Counted from the stretch's first letter, positions 17,277-26,845 are shown. The stretch is 64,000 bases of DNA from Ardenticatenaceae bacterium (GCA_020634435.1 JACKBS010000014.1:62001-126000), one strand, 5' to 3'. Translations and numbers: made by a program. The notes: generated by a model not told the origin, from the letters alone.

Positions 17277-20200
17277 ATGACTGACCTGACTTCACCTGAA
17301 CCCAAAACTGACTTTCTGGCCCGTCCGCTACTGGCCACAGTCAACTTTGATTGGGAAAAACTGGCCTACCTTCTCATCATTCTGGTCGCCATCATCACCC
17401 GTTTCTGGGGACTGGGCGACCGGGTCATGAGCCACGACGAAAGTTTGCACACGCAGTTTTCTTACCAATTTTTCATTGGTGACGGCTTTAGCCACACGCC
17501 GCTGATGCACGGCCCGTTTTTGTTCCACATTACCCCCATCTTTTACTGGCTGTTTGGCGATAGTGATTTTTCGGCACGAGCACCGGTAGCCCTCTTTGGC
17601 GTCATTCTGGTGGCCATGCCCTATTTTCTGCGCTCCTGGCTGGGCAAAGTGGGTGCGCTGGCCACCAGCTTCTTGTTCCTCATTTCACCGTACATTACCT
17701 ACTATTCCCGCTACATTCGCCACGATATTTACGTCATCGTCTGGTCGATGATTATTTTTATTGCCATCTGGCACTACTTCAGCACGCGGGAGGATAAGTA
17801 CCTCTGGTGGTTTGCCGCAGGCAACGCCCTGATGTTCTCCACCAAAGAAGTCTCGTTCATTTATGTGGCCATCTTTGGCAGCTTCCTCATTTTGCGCATG
17901 CTGCCGCAGGTTTGGATGGCTCCCTGGCTGCGCAACAATTTGAACAAGCTCACCTCGCCCGTGTTGTTGATTCTGTTGGGCCTTTTGATGATGAGCGGTG
18001 CGTTTGTGGCCCAAAGGCTGGCGGCAACACCCGAAACTCCCGGCACCACAGAAGCTGATGGCGTGTTTGCAGCCAATCCTGAAACCGACGCCCTGGTGTC
18101 TCAAGAAGCAGCCCAAAGCAGTGCCGTGCATGACCGACTAGGTTGGGTTGAAGTTGTGGGTTTGTTGGTCGCCGGTGGCGGTTTGTTTTGGATGGCAGCC
18201 CGTTTTCGGCCGTTTCTCAAGAATTACAGCGAATTTGACCTCATCATCTTGTTTACCACGCTCATCTTGCCAATGGTCACGCCCTTGCTGGTGGTGCTGG
18301 TGGGGGGCAATCCACGCGACTATACGATTAACACCTGCCTGCTAGAAGGGCAGGAGACGATGTCGGCCATCCAGCTCTTTTTGTCCCGGCTGGGAGAAAG
18401 CGTCTGTCGCCAGGCATTTTTTGATTCGTCGATGTTTTTAACGGCCGTATTCCTCGTCCTCACCTTTACCATTGCCGTGCTGGTGGGGCTGTGGTGGGAT
18501 CAACGCCGTTGGTTTATTTCCGCCCTCATCTTCCATTCCATCTTCTTTATTCTGTACACGTCGGTCTTCACCAACATTCAGGATGGCTGGATTAGCGGCA
18601 TGATTGGCTCGCTGGGGTACTGGTTGGAGCAGCAGGGGGTGGCTCGTGGCAATCAGCCAACCTACTACTACTTCTTTGTGGTGCCCTTTTACGAATTTTT
18701 GCCGCTCATCTTTTCCATGCTGGCCATCCGGTTTTGGCTGGTTAAACAGCGCATTAGTGAGGTGACGGGGTACTGGTTTACGGCCGTTTTGCTGGCGCTG
18801 CTAGGCTACAGTTTTAGCACCTGGGTGTTTAACCTGGACATTACCGTGCTGGGAGAAGACCCAAACCGCTTGCCTGGAATATTGGTCGCGCTGTTTATTT
18901 TGGGAGCGGCCGTTTTGCTCTGGTTCTTTGTGCGGCGGGAACAAATCTTGCGCAAATACGGCCTGGAGAACAGCCTCATGGGGCTGCTGGCCCGCGACAT
19001 CATGTGCGAGTTTGTTGCCTTTGTCACCTGGTGGCTGGCCCTGACCTGGGTTGCCTACAGCGTCGCCGGGGAAAAGATGCCCTGGCTGAGCACCCACTTT
19101 GTTATCCCGATGGGACTGCTGGCTGGTTGGTATATCAATGAGCGGTACAAAGAGTTTCATTGGCGCGAACTGTTCTCGCGTCAGGCGCTCATTTATTTGG
19201 GCTTGACCCTGGGACTCATTGTGGCCGTTTTTGTGGCGCTTGGCCCCGTTTTGCTGGGTAAGGTGCAGTTAGGCAACCAGCAGTTGGGTAATCTGACCCA
19301 GCTGGGCCGGGTGCTGGGCGGTATCTTCCTGGCAGCAGTGGTTTTCTGGTTTTGGCAGCAGGCGCGAGAGAAATTAGACGGCCGTTTCCGACGGCCGTTG
19401 CTGGTGCTCACCGTTTTAGGCTTGCTTAGCCTGCTCACCATTCGCTTCACCTATCTCTCCAGCTGGCCCAACGCCGACTATGCCCGCGAATTTATGGTGT
19501 ATGCACACGGCGCACCCGCCGCCAAAAGCATGGTGCTGGACCAGATTGAAACGCTCTCCATGCGCATGTATGGCGATAAAAGCATCAAAGTTGCCTTTGG
19601 TGGCAGCGGCGTTTCCTGGCCGTTTACGTGGTACATGCGCGAATATCCCAACCGCGTCTACTTTGCCGAAAGCCCTTCGGCCAGCCTGAACGACTCGCCG
19701 ATCATCATGGTGGGGCGCAGCAATTGGGATGAAGTGGACCGATTGCTGGGCAACAATTACACCTATCGCACCTACACCTACCTCTGGTGGCCGATGGAAG
19801 AATATCGCAACATCGGCTGGGCCGCCATTTTGGGCGACCCCAATCGGCCAGAAGGTGTAGAGCGGCGCGGCTTGCTCAATGCCAACGTGCGCGAAGCGAT
19901 CTGGGACATCTTCTTCTATCGCGATTTTACCAAATACAGCCAGGTGTTTGGCGGCACGCTCACCGACGGCCAGTGGCCGCTGCGCGACGATTTGCGCCTG
20001 TACGTGCGCAAAGATGTGCTGGCCGATTTGTGGGATTATGGGCTGGATGCCGTCGGTGCGCCGGGTCTGGAAACACCGTATGCTGAAGGCGAGTTCACCG
20101 TCTTCCCCACTCTGGTGCTGAACCCCGGCGGCATTGCGGGAGCAGCCGATGATCAGCTATTTGCGCCGCGCAATGTGGTGGTGAGCGCCGACGGCCGTAT

Positions 20201-21233
20201 CTACGTGCTCGATTCGGGCAACCAGCGGGTGCAGGTGTTTAGTCCCGACGGGCAACTGATCGACAGCTTCGGCAGCGCGGGTTCAGGCAATGGTCAGTTC
20301 AGCTTTGAGGGGCAGGGTCCCTGGGGTCTGGCCATTGACGCTGAGTTTCTTTACGTGGCCGACACCTGGAACCACCGCATCGAGAAGTTTACGCTGGACG
20401 GGCAGTTTGTGGCCAGCTACGGCCAGCCGGGTAACACGCTTGACGATCCGGCCGGGCTAGGGCTTGGCCTGTTCTTTGGTCCGCGCGATCTGGCGATCTT
20501 GCCCAACGGCCGTATCCTCGTCACCGATACGGGTCATCATCGCCTGCAAGTGATGGAGGCGGATGGCAGCTTCATCGGCCAATTGGGGGCAGGCAACGAT
20601 CAGTTTGGTACGGCGCTGGGTCAATTCTATGAACCAGTGGGTGTAGCGGTAGGCTCGGATGGGTTTGTGTACGTAACCGATACGTGGAACGGCCGTATCC
20701 AGCAGCTCACCACCGATCTCATCCCGATCAACGAGTGGCTGCTCGACACTGGTTGGCCCGCCAACACCTCGATCAACAACAAACCCTACCTGGCCGTAGA
20801 CAGCGGTGGCCGCGTCTACATCACCGATCCCGAAGCAGCGCGGGTGCTGATTTTTGACCAGACGGGCAATTATCTGGGCAAGTTTGGCCAATTTGGCACC
20901 GACAGCAACAGCTTCAACCTGATCAATGGCATCTTCATTGACGACCAGGACAACATCTACGTGGCCGACGCGGGCAACAACCGCGTGCTAAAGTTTGCCC
21001 CACTCTTTGCCCCGGTAATTCCCATCCCGCCAGTGGAAGAACCGGTGGATGAGCAGCCAGTGGACGAAGAGCAGCCTGTTGAAGAACTGCCCAGTGAAGA
21101 GCCAGTGGATGAGGTCGAGGAGCAACCGGTTGACCTGCCCACCGAAGAACCAACGGCCGTTCCGACAGAAACGAGCAGTGGCGACAGTGTACCCACGGCC
21201 GTTCCCACCGAACCGGGCAGCAGCGACAATTAA
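17277..21233 (+). CDS. Agl23-like (TIGR03663-type) membrane protein fused to an NHL beta-propeller
   Basis: 1,318 residues. The N-terminal ~700 form a multi-pass membrane region with MSHDESLHTQF (about 51-61) and HGPFLFHITP, the signature of the flippase-activity-associated Agl23-like family found in Chloroflexota and archaea next to YYY proteins. A soluble region follows, then about five NHL repeats (about 955-1240) with recurrent FAPRNVVVS, IYVLDSGNQRVQVF and VTDTGHHRLQV units, the pattern of an extracytoplasmic six-bladed propeller. The last ~70 residues are a Pro/Glu/Val/Asp tail (EEPVDEQPVDEEQP and similar). It presumably works with the YYY and GT39-like proteins in making or exporting a surface glycan. 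A strong terminator follows, so it ends the block. Confidence 0.85.
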   Translation: MTDLTSPEPKTDFLARPLLATVNFDWEKLAYLLIILVAIITRFWGLGDRVMSHDESLHTQFSYQFFIGDGFSHTPLMHGPFLFHITPIFYWLFGDSDFSARAPVALFGVILVAMPYFLRSWLGKVGALATSFLFLISPYITYYSRYIRHDIYVIVWSMIIFIAIWHYFSTREDKYLWWFAAGNALMFSTKEVSFIYVAIFGSFLILRMLPQVWMAPWLRNNLNKLTSPVLLILLGLLMMSGAFVAQRLAATPETPGTTEADGVFAANPETDALVSQEAAQSSAVHDRLGWVEVVGLLVAGGGLFWMAARFRPFLKNYSEFDLIILFTTLILPMVTPLLVVLVGGNPRDYTINTCLLEGQETMSAIQLFLSRLGESVCRQAFFDSSMFLTAVFLVLTFTIAVLVGLWWDQRRWFISALIFHSIFFILYTSVFTNIQDGWISGMIGSLGYWLEQQGVARGNQPTYYYFFVVPFYEFLPLIFSMLAIRFWLVKQRISEVTGYWFTAVLLALLGYSFSTWVFNLDITVLGEDPNRLPGILVALFILGAAVLLWFFVRREQILRKYGLENSLMGLLARDIMCEFVAFVTWWLALTWVAYSVAGEKMPWLSTHFVIPMGLLAGWYINERYKEFHWRELFSRQALIYLGLTLGLIVAVFVALGPVLLGKVQLGNQQLGNLTQLGRVLGGIFLAAVVFWFWQQAREKLDGRFRRPLLVLTVLGLLSLLTIRFTYLSSWPNADYAREFMVYAHGAPAAKSMVLDQIETLSMRMYGDKSIKVAFGGSGVSWPFTWYMREYPNRVYFAESPSASLNDSPIIMVGRSNWDEVDRLLGNNYTYRTYTYLWWPMEEYRNIGWAAILGDPNRPEGVERRGLLNANVREAIWDIFFYRDFTKYSQVFGGTLTDGQWPLRDDLRLYVRKDVLADLWDYGLDAVGAPGLETPYAEGEFTVFPTLVLNPGGIAGAADDQLFAPRNVVVSADGRIYVLDSGNQRVQVFSPDGQLIDSFGSAGSGNGQFSFEGQGPWGLAIDAEFLYVADTWNHRIEKFTLDGQFVASYGQPGNTLDDPAGLGLGLFFGPRDLAILPNGRILVTDTGHHRLQVMEADGSFIGQLGAGNDQFGTALGQFYEPVGVAVGSDGFVYVTDTWNGRIQQLTTDLIPINEWLLDTGWPANTSINNKPYLAVDSGGRVYITDPEAARVLIFDQTGNYLGKFGQFGTDSNSFNLINGIFIDDQDNIYVADAGNNRVLKFAPLFAPVIPIPPVEEPVDEQPVDEEQPVEELPSEEPVDEVEEQPVDLPTEEPTAVPTETSSGDSVPTAVPTEPGSSDN

Positions 21234-21256
21234 ACGGCCGTCTAGCTGACCATTCA

Positions 21257-21290
21257 GACCTGCCAGAGCGAATTTTGGCAGGTCTTTTTT
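21257..21290 (+). terminator. Rho-independent terminator of the membrane block
   Basis: Perfect 9-bp stem GACCTGCCA (21257-21265) / TGGCAGGTC (21276-21284), 10-base loop, then TTTTTT. It lies 24 bases after the stop of the Agl23-like gene, the right place and strand to end transcription of the forward block. Confidence 0.88.
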
Positions 21291-21336
21291 ATATCCACAG
21301 AGGGGACGCGGAGCGTGGAACGAGAAAAACTCGTAG

Positions 21337-21398
21337 GGGCGAGGCAGTTGCTGTCCATCCAGGCTTGCAGACAGACGCACCTACCAACTGCCTCGCCC
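21337..21398. repeat. Inverted repeat before the SDR gene
   Basis: Arms GGGCGAGGCAGTTG (21337-21350) and CAACTGCCTCGCCC (21385-21398) are exact complements around a 34-base centre. The right arm ends 10 bases before the ribosome-binding site of the SDR gene, so folding could affect its translation; it may equally be a neutral dispersed repeat. Confidence 0.7.
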
Positions 21399-21417
21399 TT
21401 CTTAAATGGAGGAGATC

Positions 21418-22176
21418 ATGGATTTTTCAGGAAAAGTAGTTTTGGTTACGGGCGGTTCACGGGGCATTGGCCGGGCGATTTGCCAGCAGTTCGCCCAGCA
21501 TGGGGCGCAGGTGGTGGTGCATTACCACAGCAATCGACGGGCCGCCGAAGAAACGGCCGCTTCCCTCTCTGGCAGCAATCATTCCATCGCTCAGGCCGAA
21601 ATGGCCGATCCGGCAGCGCTGGAGCGGTTGGTGGCCGAGGTTGTGGCGAAGTACGGCCGTATTGACATCCTCGTCAACAATGCAGGCATCTATGAAGAAC
21701 ATCCCCTGGCCGAGGTGAGCTTTGCCGCGTGGCAGGCCGCCTGGCACAACACGCTGGCGGTGAACCTGGTGGGTGTGGCTAATTTAAGTTACCTGGTTGG
21801 CCAGCATATGATTCAGCAGGGATACGGCCGTATCGTCAACGTTTCCTCGCGTGGGGCATTCCGTGGCGAACCAACCGCTCCGGCCTACGGGGCCAGCAAG
21901 GCCGGGCTTAACGCCATGAGCCAGTCGCTGGCCAAATATCTGGCGCCGCACAACGTTTTTGTCGGCGTGGTGGCCCCCGGCTTTGTAGAAACCGACATGG
22001 CCGAAGAGTTTCTGGTCGGGGGAATTGGCGCGAGCATTCGCGGGCAAAGTCCGCTGAACCGGGTAGCCACGCCCGACGAGGTCGCCTACCCCGTGCTCTT
22101 TTTAGCCGCCGAAGGCACTCAATTCCTCACCGGGGCCATCATCGACGTGAACGGCGCATCCTACCTGCGCACTTGA
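21418..22176 (+). CDS. SDR-family oxidoreductase (FabG-like)
   Basis: 252-residue short-chain dehydrogenase/reductase. The nucleotide-binding motif VTGGSRGIGRA lies near residue 10, VNNAG near 90, the catalytic Ser in NVSSRGAF near 142 and the YxxxK pair in YGASKAG near 157, with the SDR C-terminal pattern AEGTQFLTGAIIDVNGA. It resembles 3-oxoacyl-ACP reductases but this family is broad and the substrate is uncertain. The ATG at 21418 is chosen over 21406 because GGAGGA lies 4-9 bases before it and the protein then starts MDFSGKVVLVTGG, typical for the family. Single gene between a terminator and a hairpin. Confidence 0.88.
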   Translation: MDFSGKVVLVTGGSRGIGRAICQQFAQHGAQVVVHYHSNRRAAEETAASLSGSNHSIAQAEMADPAALERLVAEVVAKYGRIDILVNNAGIYEEHPLAEVSFAAWQAAWHNTLAVNLVGVANLSYLVGQHMIQQGYGRIVNVSSRGAFRGEPTAPAYGASKAGLNAMSQSLAKYLAPHNVFVGVVAPGFVETDMAEEFLVGGIGASIRGQSPLNRVATPDEVAYPVLFLAAEGTQFLTGAIIDVNGASYLRT

Positions 22177-22181
22177 TAAAG

Positions 22182-22215
22182 CGGTTCCGCCATCACTCTG
22201 GCGGTGGCGGAACCG
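22182..22215. terminator. Hairpin between convergent genes
   Basis: Ten-base stem CGGTTCCGCC (22182-22191) / GGCGGAACCG (22206-22215), 14-base loop, between the SDR stop and the stop of the convergent protease gene. There is no clear T-run on either strand, so terminator function is probable by position only. Confidence 0.55.
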
Positions 22216-22224
22216 TCTACCTGA

Positions 22225-24927
22225 CTACCGCGCGATGAGTGGAAGATACCCATAGAAATAATCAGAGAAGATTACCGCCACGCTGTCTTTGCCGGTGACC
22301 ACCACCTGGGTTTGCACGGTGCTGCTGCTCTTGCTCCCTCCCGGATCATCCGGGTCGGAGGCATGGGCTACGTTGCTGAGGGTGAGTTCACCAGTGGCAG
22401 TGGCCGTTGTGGCCGCCGGAGAAGCTGGATTGACGTTGGTGCAAGTGTAGGTCTGGTTGGCTCCTGGCCCCAGCGTTTGCGGCGTGCTCAGGGCGGGCGT
22501 GCAATTTGTGACGCCGGGAGCGCTCAACTGCACATTGCTCAAGCTGAGGCTGCTATGGCTGTTGGTAACGCTAATCGTGTAGGTGGTGGTCTCTGTGCTC
22601 AGAATGACGGGCGGAGCGGCGGTTATTTCTACAGCCAGCGCCAGGGAAGAATCGACAACGGCCGTACACGTATAGCTCATGCTCGCGGCTGGATTGAGGG
22701 CAATGGTGTCCACCAAGTTACCCGGCACATTGTTGCAGCTTGGGCTGGTAAGACCCGTAGCAAACGTATCGGTAACGGAAGTGCTGCTGGCGGGTCCAGT
22801 CCCATCGTTAGCCACTTCAATGGTGTAAGTCAGCGTATCGCCTGGTGCGGCGCTGCCTGCGGGCTGCACACTCTTACTCACGGTCAGCGAAGGATCGCCC
22901 ACAACCGCCTGGATAGTAAAGTTGGCGTTGGAAATATCGAAGAAGATATTGTTGGCACAGCTTACCCGCACGCGAGCTGTGCTGGTGCTGATGTTGGGCA
23001 CCAACACGCTGGCGCTACCGTCGTTGGACGTGTTGGCATCCAGCACGGTGGGATAGGTAAAACCACCGTCGGTTGACAGGCTGATGGCCACATTGGCGCA
23101 GCTAATCGGGGCGGCGCTGGTGCCTGCCACGTTCCAGGTGACGGTTTCGTTAGAGTTGCCGGTCCAGGTAACGGCCGTATTTGGCGCAGTTACCAAGAAG
23201 GGGCCAGTTCCAGCAACGGCCGTTACTGTCGTGGAATCATAGGCCACCCCACCCGCCGGAGATTGATTGTCACGCACGGTCAGACGGAAATGCATGGTGC
23301 GGGCATAGCTGGGCAAAAGCTCGCCAATGGTCTGCGTGTTGTTCACAATGTCAGAAATCTTCGGGAAAGTGCGCGCTGGCGAGGTTGTTGCCAGAAACGA
23401 GCGGAAAATGGGTGCATCCCCAGATGGGGAGCCGGGTGAACCCCCTGGTCCCAAATCAAACTGCTCCCAATTGTAGGTTAGCGCAGCCGTGCCATCGACA
23501 TCTGTTGCGGAACCGGTGAGGGTGAAAGGCGTGTTCAGCGGAATGCTGTAGCTGGCCCCAGCCTCAACACTGGGCGGCGTATTACCAGACGCCGACATGG
23601 CCGCACAGGTATTGCCAGTGCTTGCCGTCGTGTAGGCGACGATCTCATCAAAACTAATGGCATGAAAATAATCATCGCTGTTGCTTTGCAAATCGTCTGG
23701 GAAACAGATGCCCGCATAGCCCATGATGGTAGAGGCGCTACCCGGCTCGTAAGCTGTGCTGCCATTGCGGTTTCCTCCACCACAGGCGTTTGAAATGCTG
23801 TTAAAGGTGTGGTTTCCGGCAAACTGATGCCCCATCTCATGGGCTACGTAATCCACATAAAACGGATCGCCAACTGGATTCGGCAAACCGGTTACACCCC
23901 AAGCCTTGAGAGAGCCGCAGACAACACCAAGACCCGCGATGCCCCCACCACCCGTGCTAAAAACGTGCCCCACATCATAATTACTAGAGCCAATAACATT
24001 GTTTAAATTGCTCACGTTCTCATTGAGCATTGTGCTGCCATTGTTGTTGGTATAGGGGTCGGTCGCGCCATTCGTGTAAATGATCTGGTCGTTGTTGGGG
24101 ATTAGCTGGACGGTGACGGCGACTTCACGTTCATAGATACCAGCAACACGGCTAACGGCCGTTACAATTTCGGCCATCGCTGAGCTTATCGTACCGCCAT
24201 GGTATTGGGTGTATTCGCCCGTGGCGGCTACCGCCAGGCGGTAGGTGCGCAGAGTGCCGCCGGAACTGGCGCTAATGGCGGCGGGCGTTTCGGCGACCGC
24301 ACCTTCTGGTTCTAGCACCACATCCGGTTGGAAATCAGCGGGCAAATCGGGCACGAAGTCGTTGGCATAGTAGCTTTGGTACAGGTCGGTGTTGCCTGTG
24401 CTGTAGGGATCGATAAAAACACGGCCGTTTACCGACATAATCATGGCATGAAAGCCGTGGGGGGTCGTGTCCAGTCGCGCCGCCGCGGTGGGATCATCCA
24501 GGCCAACACCAGCAAACGTGCGAATTTCGGGGAACTTGGCGGCGAGATCGGGGTGCATAACGGCCGTTTCGTAGATTTGGAAACGGCCGTAGCCGCCATC
24601 TGGCAGCGGCAGGGAGAGGATCACCGGGCTGTCTTTGGCCGCGGTGCTGTCTGGCACGTTGGCCAGCAAGCTATCCAACTGCTCCCAGTTGAGACTAACG
24701 GTACGGTACACATTGGGCACAATGCGTCGCTCACCGCTCACCCGCAGCAGCGTTTCGTTGATATCCTGCCACAAGCCATCCGCGGACTGAGCGCCTTCGG
24801 GAGCGGCCGTTGCCGCCCGCTGTCCACTGGCGGCAATCGACAAGATGAGGGCCAAGACCAGGCCAATGAGGCCGAAAACCAGCCACATATTTAACTTTTC
24901 ATGCACAGATTTGTTTGTTTCATTCAT
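22225..24927 (-). CDS. Secreted zinc metalloprotease (reprolysin-like) with DUF11-type repeats
   Basis: 900 residues. A membrane or signal helix near the N-terminus (MWLVFGLIGLVLALILS) exports it. The catalytic domain has VAHEMGHQFAGNH near residue 362, the HExxHxxGxxH zinc signature of metzincins. Ig-like regions follow (about 445-670), then DUF11-type adhesion repeats (about 675-880) with LTVSKSVQPAGSAAPGDTLT. The chain ends ...YFYGYLPLIAR, a YLPL tail seen at the C-terminus of many exported Chloroflexota proteins. The start at 24927 is set by AAGGAG 6-11 bases upstream; a longer frame begins at 24963. Function is probably extracellular proteolysis or processing of surface proteins. Confidence 0.88.
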   Translation of the reverse strand: MNETNKSVHEKLNMWLVFGLIGLVLALILSIAASGQRAATAAPEGAQSADGLWQDINETLLRVSGERRIVPNVYRTVSLNWEQLDSLLANVPDSTAAKDSPVILSLPLPDGGYGRFQIYETAVMHPDLAAKFPEIRTFAGVGLDDPTAAARLDTTPHGFHAMIMSVNGRVFIDPYSTGNTDLYQSYYANDFVPDLPADFQPDVVLEPEGAVAETPAAISASSGGTLRTYRLAVAATGEYTQYHGGTISSAMAEIVTAVSRVAGIYEREVAVTVQLIPNNDQIIYTNGATDPYTNNNGSTMLNENVSNLNNVIGSSNYDVGHVFSTGGGGIAGLGVVCGSLKAWGVTGLPNPVGDPFYVDYVAHEMGHQFAGNHTFNSISNACGGGNRNGSTAYEPGSASTIMGYAGICFPDDLQSNSDDYFHAISFDEIVAYTTASTGNTCAAMSASGNTPPSVEAGASYSIPLNTPFTLTGSATDVDGTAALTYNWEQFDLGPGGSPGSPSGDAPIFRSFLATTSPARTFPKISDIVNNTQTIGELLPSYARTMHFRLTVRDNQSPAGGVAYDSTTVTAVAGTGPFLVTAPNTAVTWTGNSNETVTWNVAGTSAAPISCANVAISLSTDGGFTYPTVLDANTSNDGSASVLVPNISTSTARVRVSCANNIFFDISNANFTIQAVVGDPSLTVSKSVQPAGSAAPGDTLTYTIEVANDGTGPASSTSVTDTFATGLTSPSCNNVPGNLVDTIALNPAASMSYTCTAVVDSSLALAVEITAAPPVILSTETTTYTISVTNSHSSLSLSNVQLSAPGVTNCTPALSTPQTLGPGANQTYTCTNVNPASPAATTATATGELTLSNVAHASDPDDPGGSKSSSTVQTQVVVTGKDSVAVIFSDYFYGYLPLIAR

Positions 24928-24948
24928 GAATGACTCCTTCAAAAAACT

Positions 24949-25010
24949 ATCCACAGATGACACAGATTACGCAGATAAAATCATCTGTGAAATCTGTGTA
25001 ATCTGTGGAT
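24949..25010. repeat. Imperfect CACAGAT palindrome
   Basis: ATCCACAGATGACACAGATT faces AATCTGTGTAATCTGTGGAT, near-perfect arms around AAAATC. It fills the gap between the start of the protease gene and the stop of the EamA gene. It belongs to the CACAGA-type spacer palindromes of this window. Confidence 0.85.
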
Positions 25011-25015
25011 TTTAT

Positions 25016-25924
25016 TTACGCGGTCGCCTGTTGGCGCTGCTGCCAGGTGACAATCGCCACCCCGAGGAGGACGGCCGTTCCACCCCAAAAGCCCTGCCAG
25101 GTCGGCGCTTCGCCAAACAGCAGCAGCGACCATAGCACGGCAATGACCGGGCTGAGCGTCAGCAAAATGGCGTGGTGGCTAATCTGCAAACGGCGCAGCG
25201 CCAAGTAATACAAAACCCGGCTAAAGATGACATCCACCGTGGCCATCAGCGGCAGGATGAGCCAGGCTGTGCCGCTCGGCCACTGCCAATTTTCTGTGCC
25301 TTGAATCAGGACAAACAGCAGCAAAAAGAAGGCGGTGCTGCCTACCCGAAAGAGGAAAAAGTTGGCAAAATCCATTTCCTGACCAAACCGTTTAACAACG
25401 GCCGCATGGAGGGCATACAAAAATGAGGAAGCCAACACCAGCAGCGATCCCAGACGCAGCACAGCACCGGGCTGGAAGCTGATGGCAAAAATACCAATCA
25501 AGGCGACACCGGCACCCAGCAGTTCATTGCGGTGCAGCCGCTCGCGCAGCCAGAAGATGCCAAACGCCAACACAAACAGGGTCGTGGTTTGGGCCAGCAT
25601 GGAAGCAGTACCGGCATCCACGTAACGTACGGAGGCAAAGCTGAGGGAAGTCGCCCCGGCCACCAGCAGGCCGACGGCGGCAAAAAAAGGCAGGTGCTGC
25701 CTCAAGATGCTAAACTGAATCTGCCGTTTCCAGGTGAGAAAAACGGCCGTTTCCAGGGTCGCCAATCCCAATACAAACAACGCCGCCGGTACCGGGGGCA
25801 AGTAGGTACGCAGCAGGCGGGCAAAAACAAAATGGAAACTATCGAGTAACAGCAGGATGGCGATTACCAGCGGGGCATTTTTCAACAATGGGGCTGCGGT
25901 TGTTGCGCGATTTTGTTGTAACAT
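25016..25924 (-). CDS. EamA/DMT-superfamily transporter
   Basis: About 302 residues with ten hydrophobic helices in two five-helix EamA repeats (about 15-150 and 160-290), the architecture of drug/metabolite transporters that export amino acids, sugars or other small molecules through the inner membrane. The second repeat ends LLLFGEAPTWQGFWGGTAVL, the typical EamA terminal helix pair. The ATG at 25924 is a choice: an upstream TTG at 25963 is also in frame and neither has a convincing ribosome-binding site. It stands alone on the minus strand. The substrate cannot be named. Confidence 0.85.
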   Translation of the reverse strand: MLQQNRATTAAPLLKNAPLVIAILLLLDSFHFVFARLLRTYLPPVPAALFVLGLATLETAVFLTWKRQIQFSILRQHLPFFAAVGLLVAGATSLSFASVRYVDAGTASMLAQTTTLFVLAFGIFWLRERLHRNELLGAGVALIGIFAISFQPGAVLRLGSLLVLASSFLYALHAAVVKRFGQEMDFANFFLFRVGSTAFFLLLFVLIQGTENWQWPSGTAWLILPLMATVDVIFSRVLYYLALRRLQISHHAILLTLSPVIAVLWSLLLFGEAPTWQGFWGGTAVLLGVAIVTWQQRQQATA

Positions 25925-26053
25925 TGCGGAGGAAAGTGTAACGGTTGGGCATACGGCCGTCAACCAACAAAAACGTACTAAAAACGGCCACAGATGAAAC
26001 CATCAAACTCTATGCCATCTGGGCAATCGGTGGATAACTTTCAGGAGACAATC

Positions 26054-26845
26054 ATGATGAATTGGCAACCAGACATGCTAAAAGGGCAAACGGCCGTTAT
26101 CACCGGTGTGAGCCGCAAAATTGGCATCGGGGCGGCGATTGCTCGCGCTTTGGCTGAAGTGGGCTGCAACATTTTTACGACCTATTTTCGGCCGTATGAC
26201 GCCACCATGCCCTGGGGTAGCCAGGATAATGAGGCCAACCAACTCATTGCCGAACTGCGGCAGATGGGCGTCGAGGCGGCGGGGATTGAGCTGGATTTGA
26301 GCCTGCCCACCAGCCCGGTAGAGCTGATTGCCGTGGTGCAGGAGCGGTTTGGCCAGGCCAACATTTTGGTCAACAATGCCGCCTACTCTACCGGCGAGGA
26401 TATTTATAAACTGAATGCCGCAACGTTAGACAATCATTATGCCGTAAATATGCGCGGCATGGCGCTGCTATGTCGGGCCTTTGTGGAACAGTTTGAACGC
26501 GATGAATGGGTGGGAAACGGCCGTATCATCAACATCAGTTCTGGGCAGAGCTTTGGCCCAATGCCCGGTGAACTGGCCTACATCGCCACCAAGGGCGCGG
26601 TTGAAGCGCTCAGCCTCAGCCTTAGCGCCGAGTTGGCCCCCCGTGGCATCACCGTCAACGCCATTGATCCCGGCATTACCGACACCGGCTGGATTCCCGA
26701 CGAGCTGCGCACCCAATTTGTGGCCCAGGCACCTATGCGTCGCATCGGCACGCCAGAAGATGCCGCCCGGCTGGTGCGCTTCCTTGCCTCGCCAGAAGCC
26801 GCCTGGATCACTGGGCAGCTTATTCGCTCGCGGGGCGGTCTATGA
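26054..26845 (+). CDS. SDR-family oxidoreductase
   Basis: 263-residue short-chain dehydrogenase. The cofactor motif is VITGVSRKIGIGAA (glycine-rich but longer than the usual GxxxGxG), then NILVNNAAYS near 115, the catalytic Ser in NISSGQSF near 160 and YIATKGA (YxxxK) near 175, with PGITDTGWIPDEL near 210. Substrate unknown. The ATG at 26054 is preferred over 25994 because CAGGAGA lies about 7 bases before it. The last 26 bases overlap the 3' end of the convergent VOC gene, so the two transcripts could interfere. Confidence 0.87.
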   Translation: MMNWQPDMLKGQTAVITGVSRKIGIGAAIARALAEVGCNIFTTYFRPYDATMPWGSQDNEANQLIAELRQMGVEAAGIELDLSLPTSPVELIAVVQERFGQANILVNNAAYSTGEDIYKLNAATLDNHYAVNMRGMALLCRAFVEQFERDEWVGNGRIINISSGQSFGPMPGELAYIATKGAVEALSLSLSAELAPRGITVNAIDPGITDTGWIPDELRTQFVAQAPMRRIGTPEDAARLVRFLASPEAAWITGQLIRSRGGL

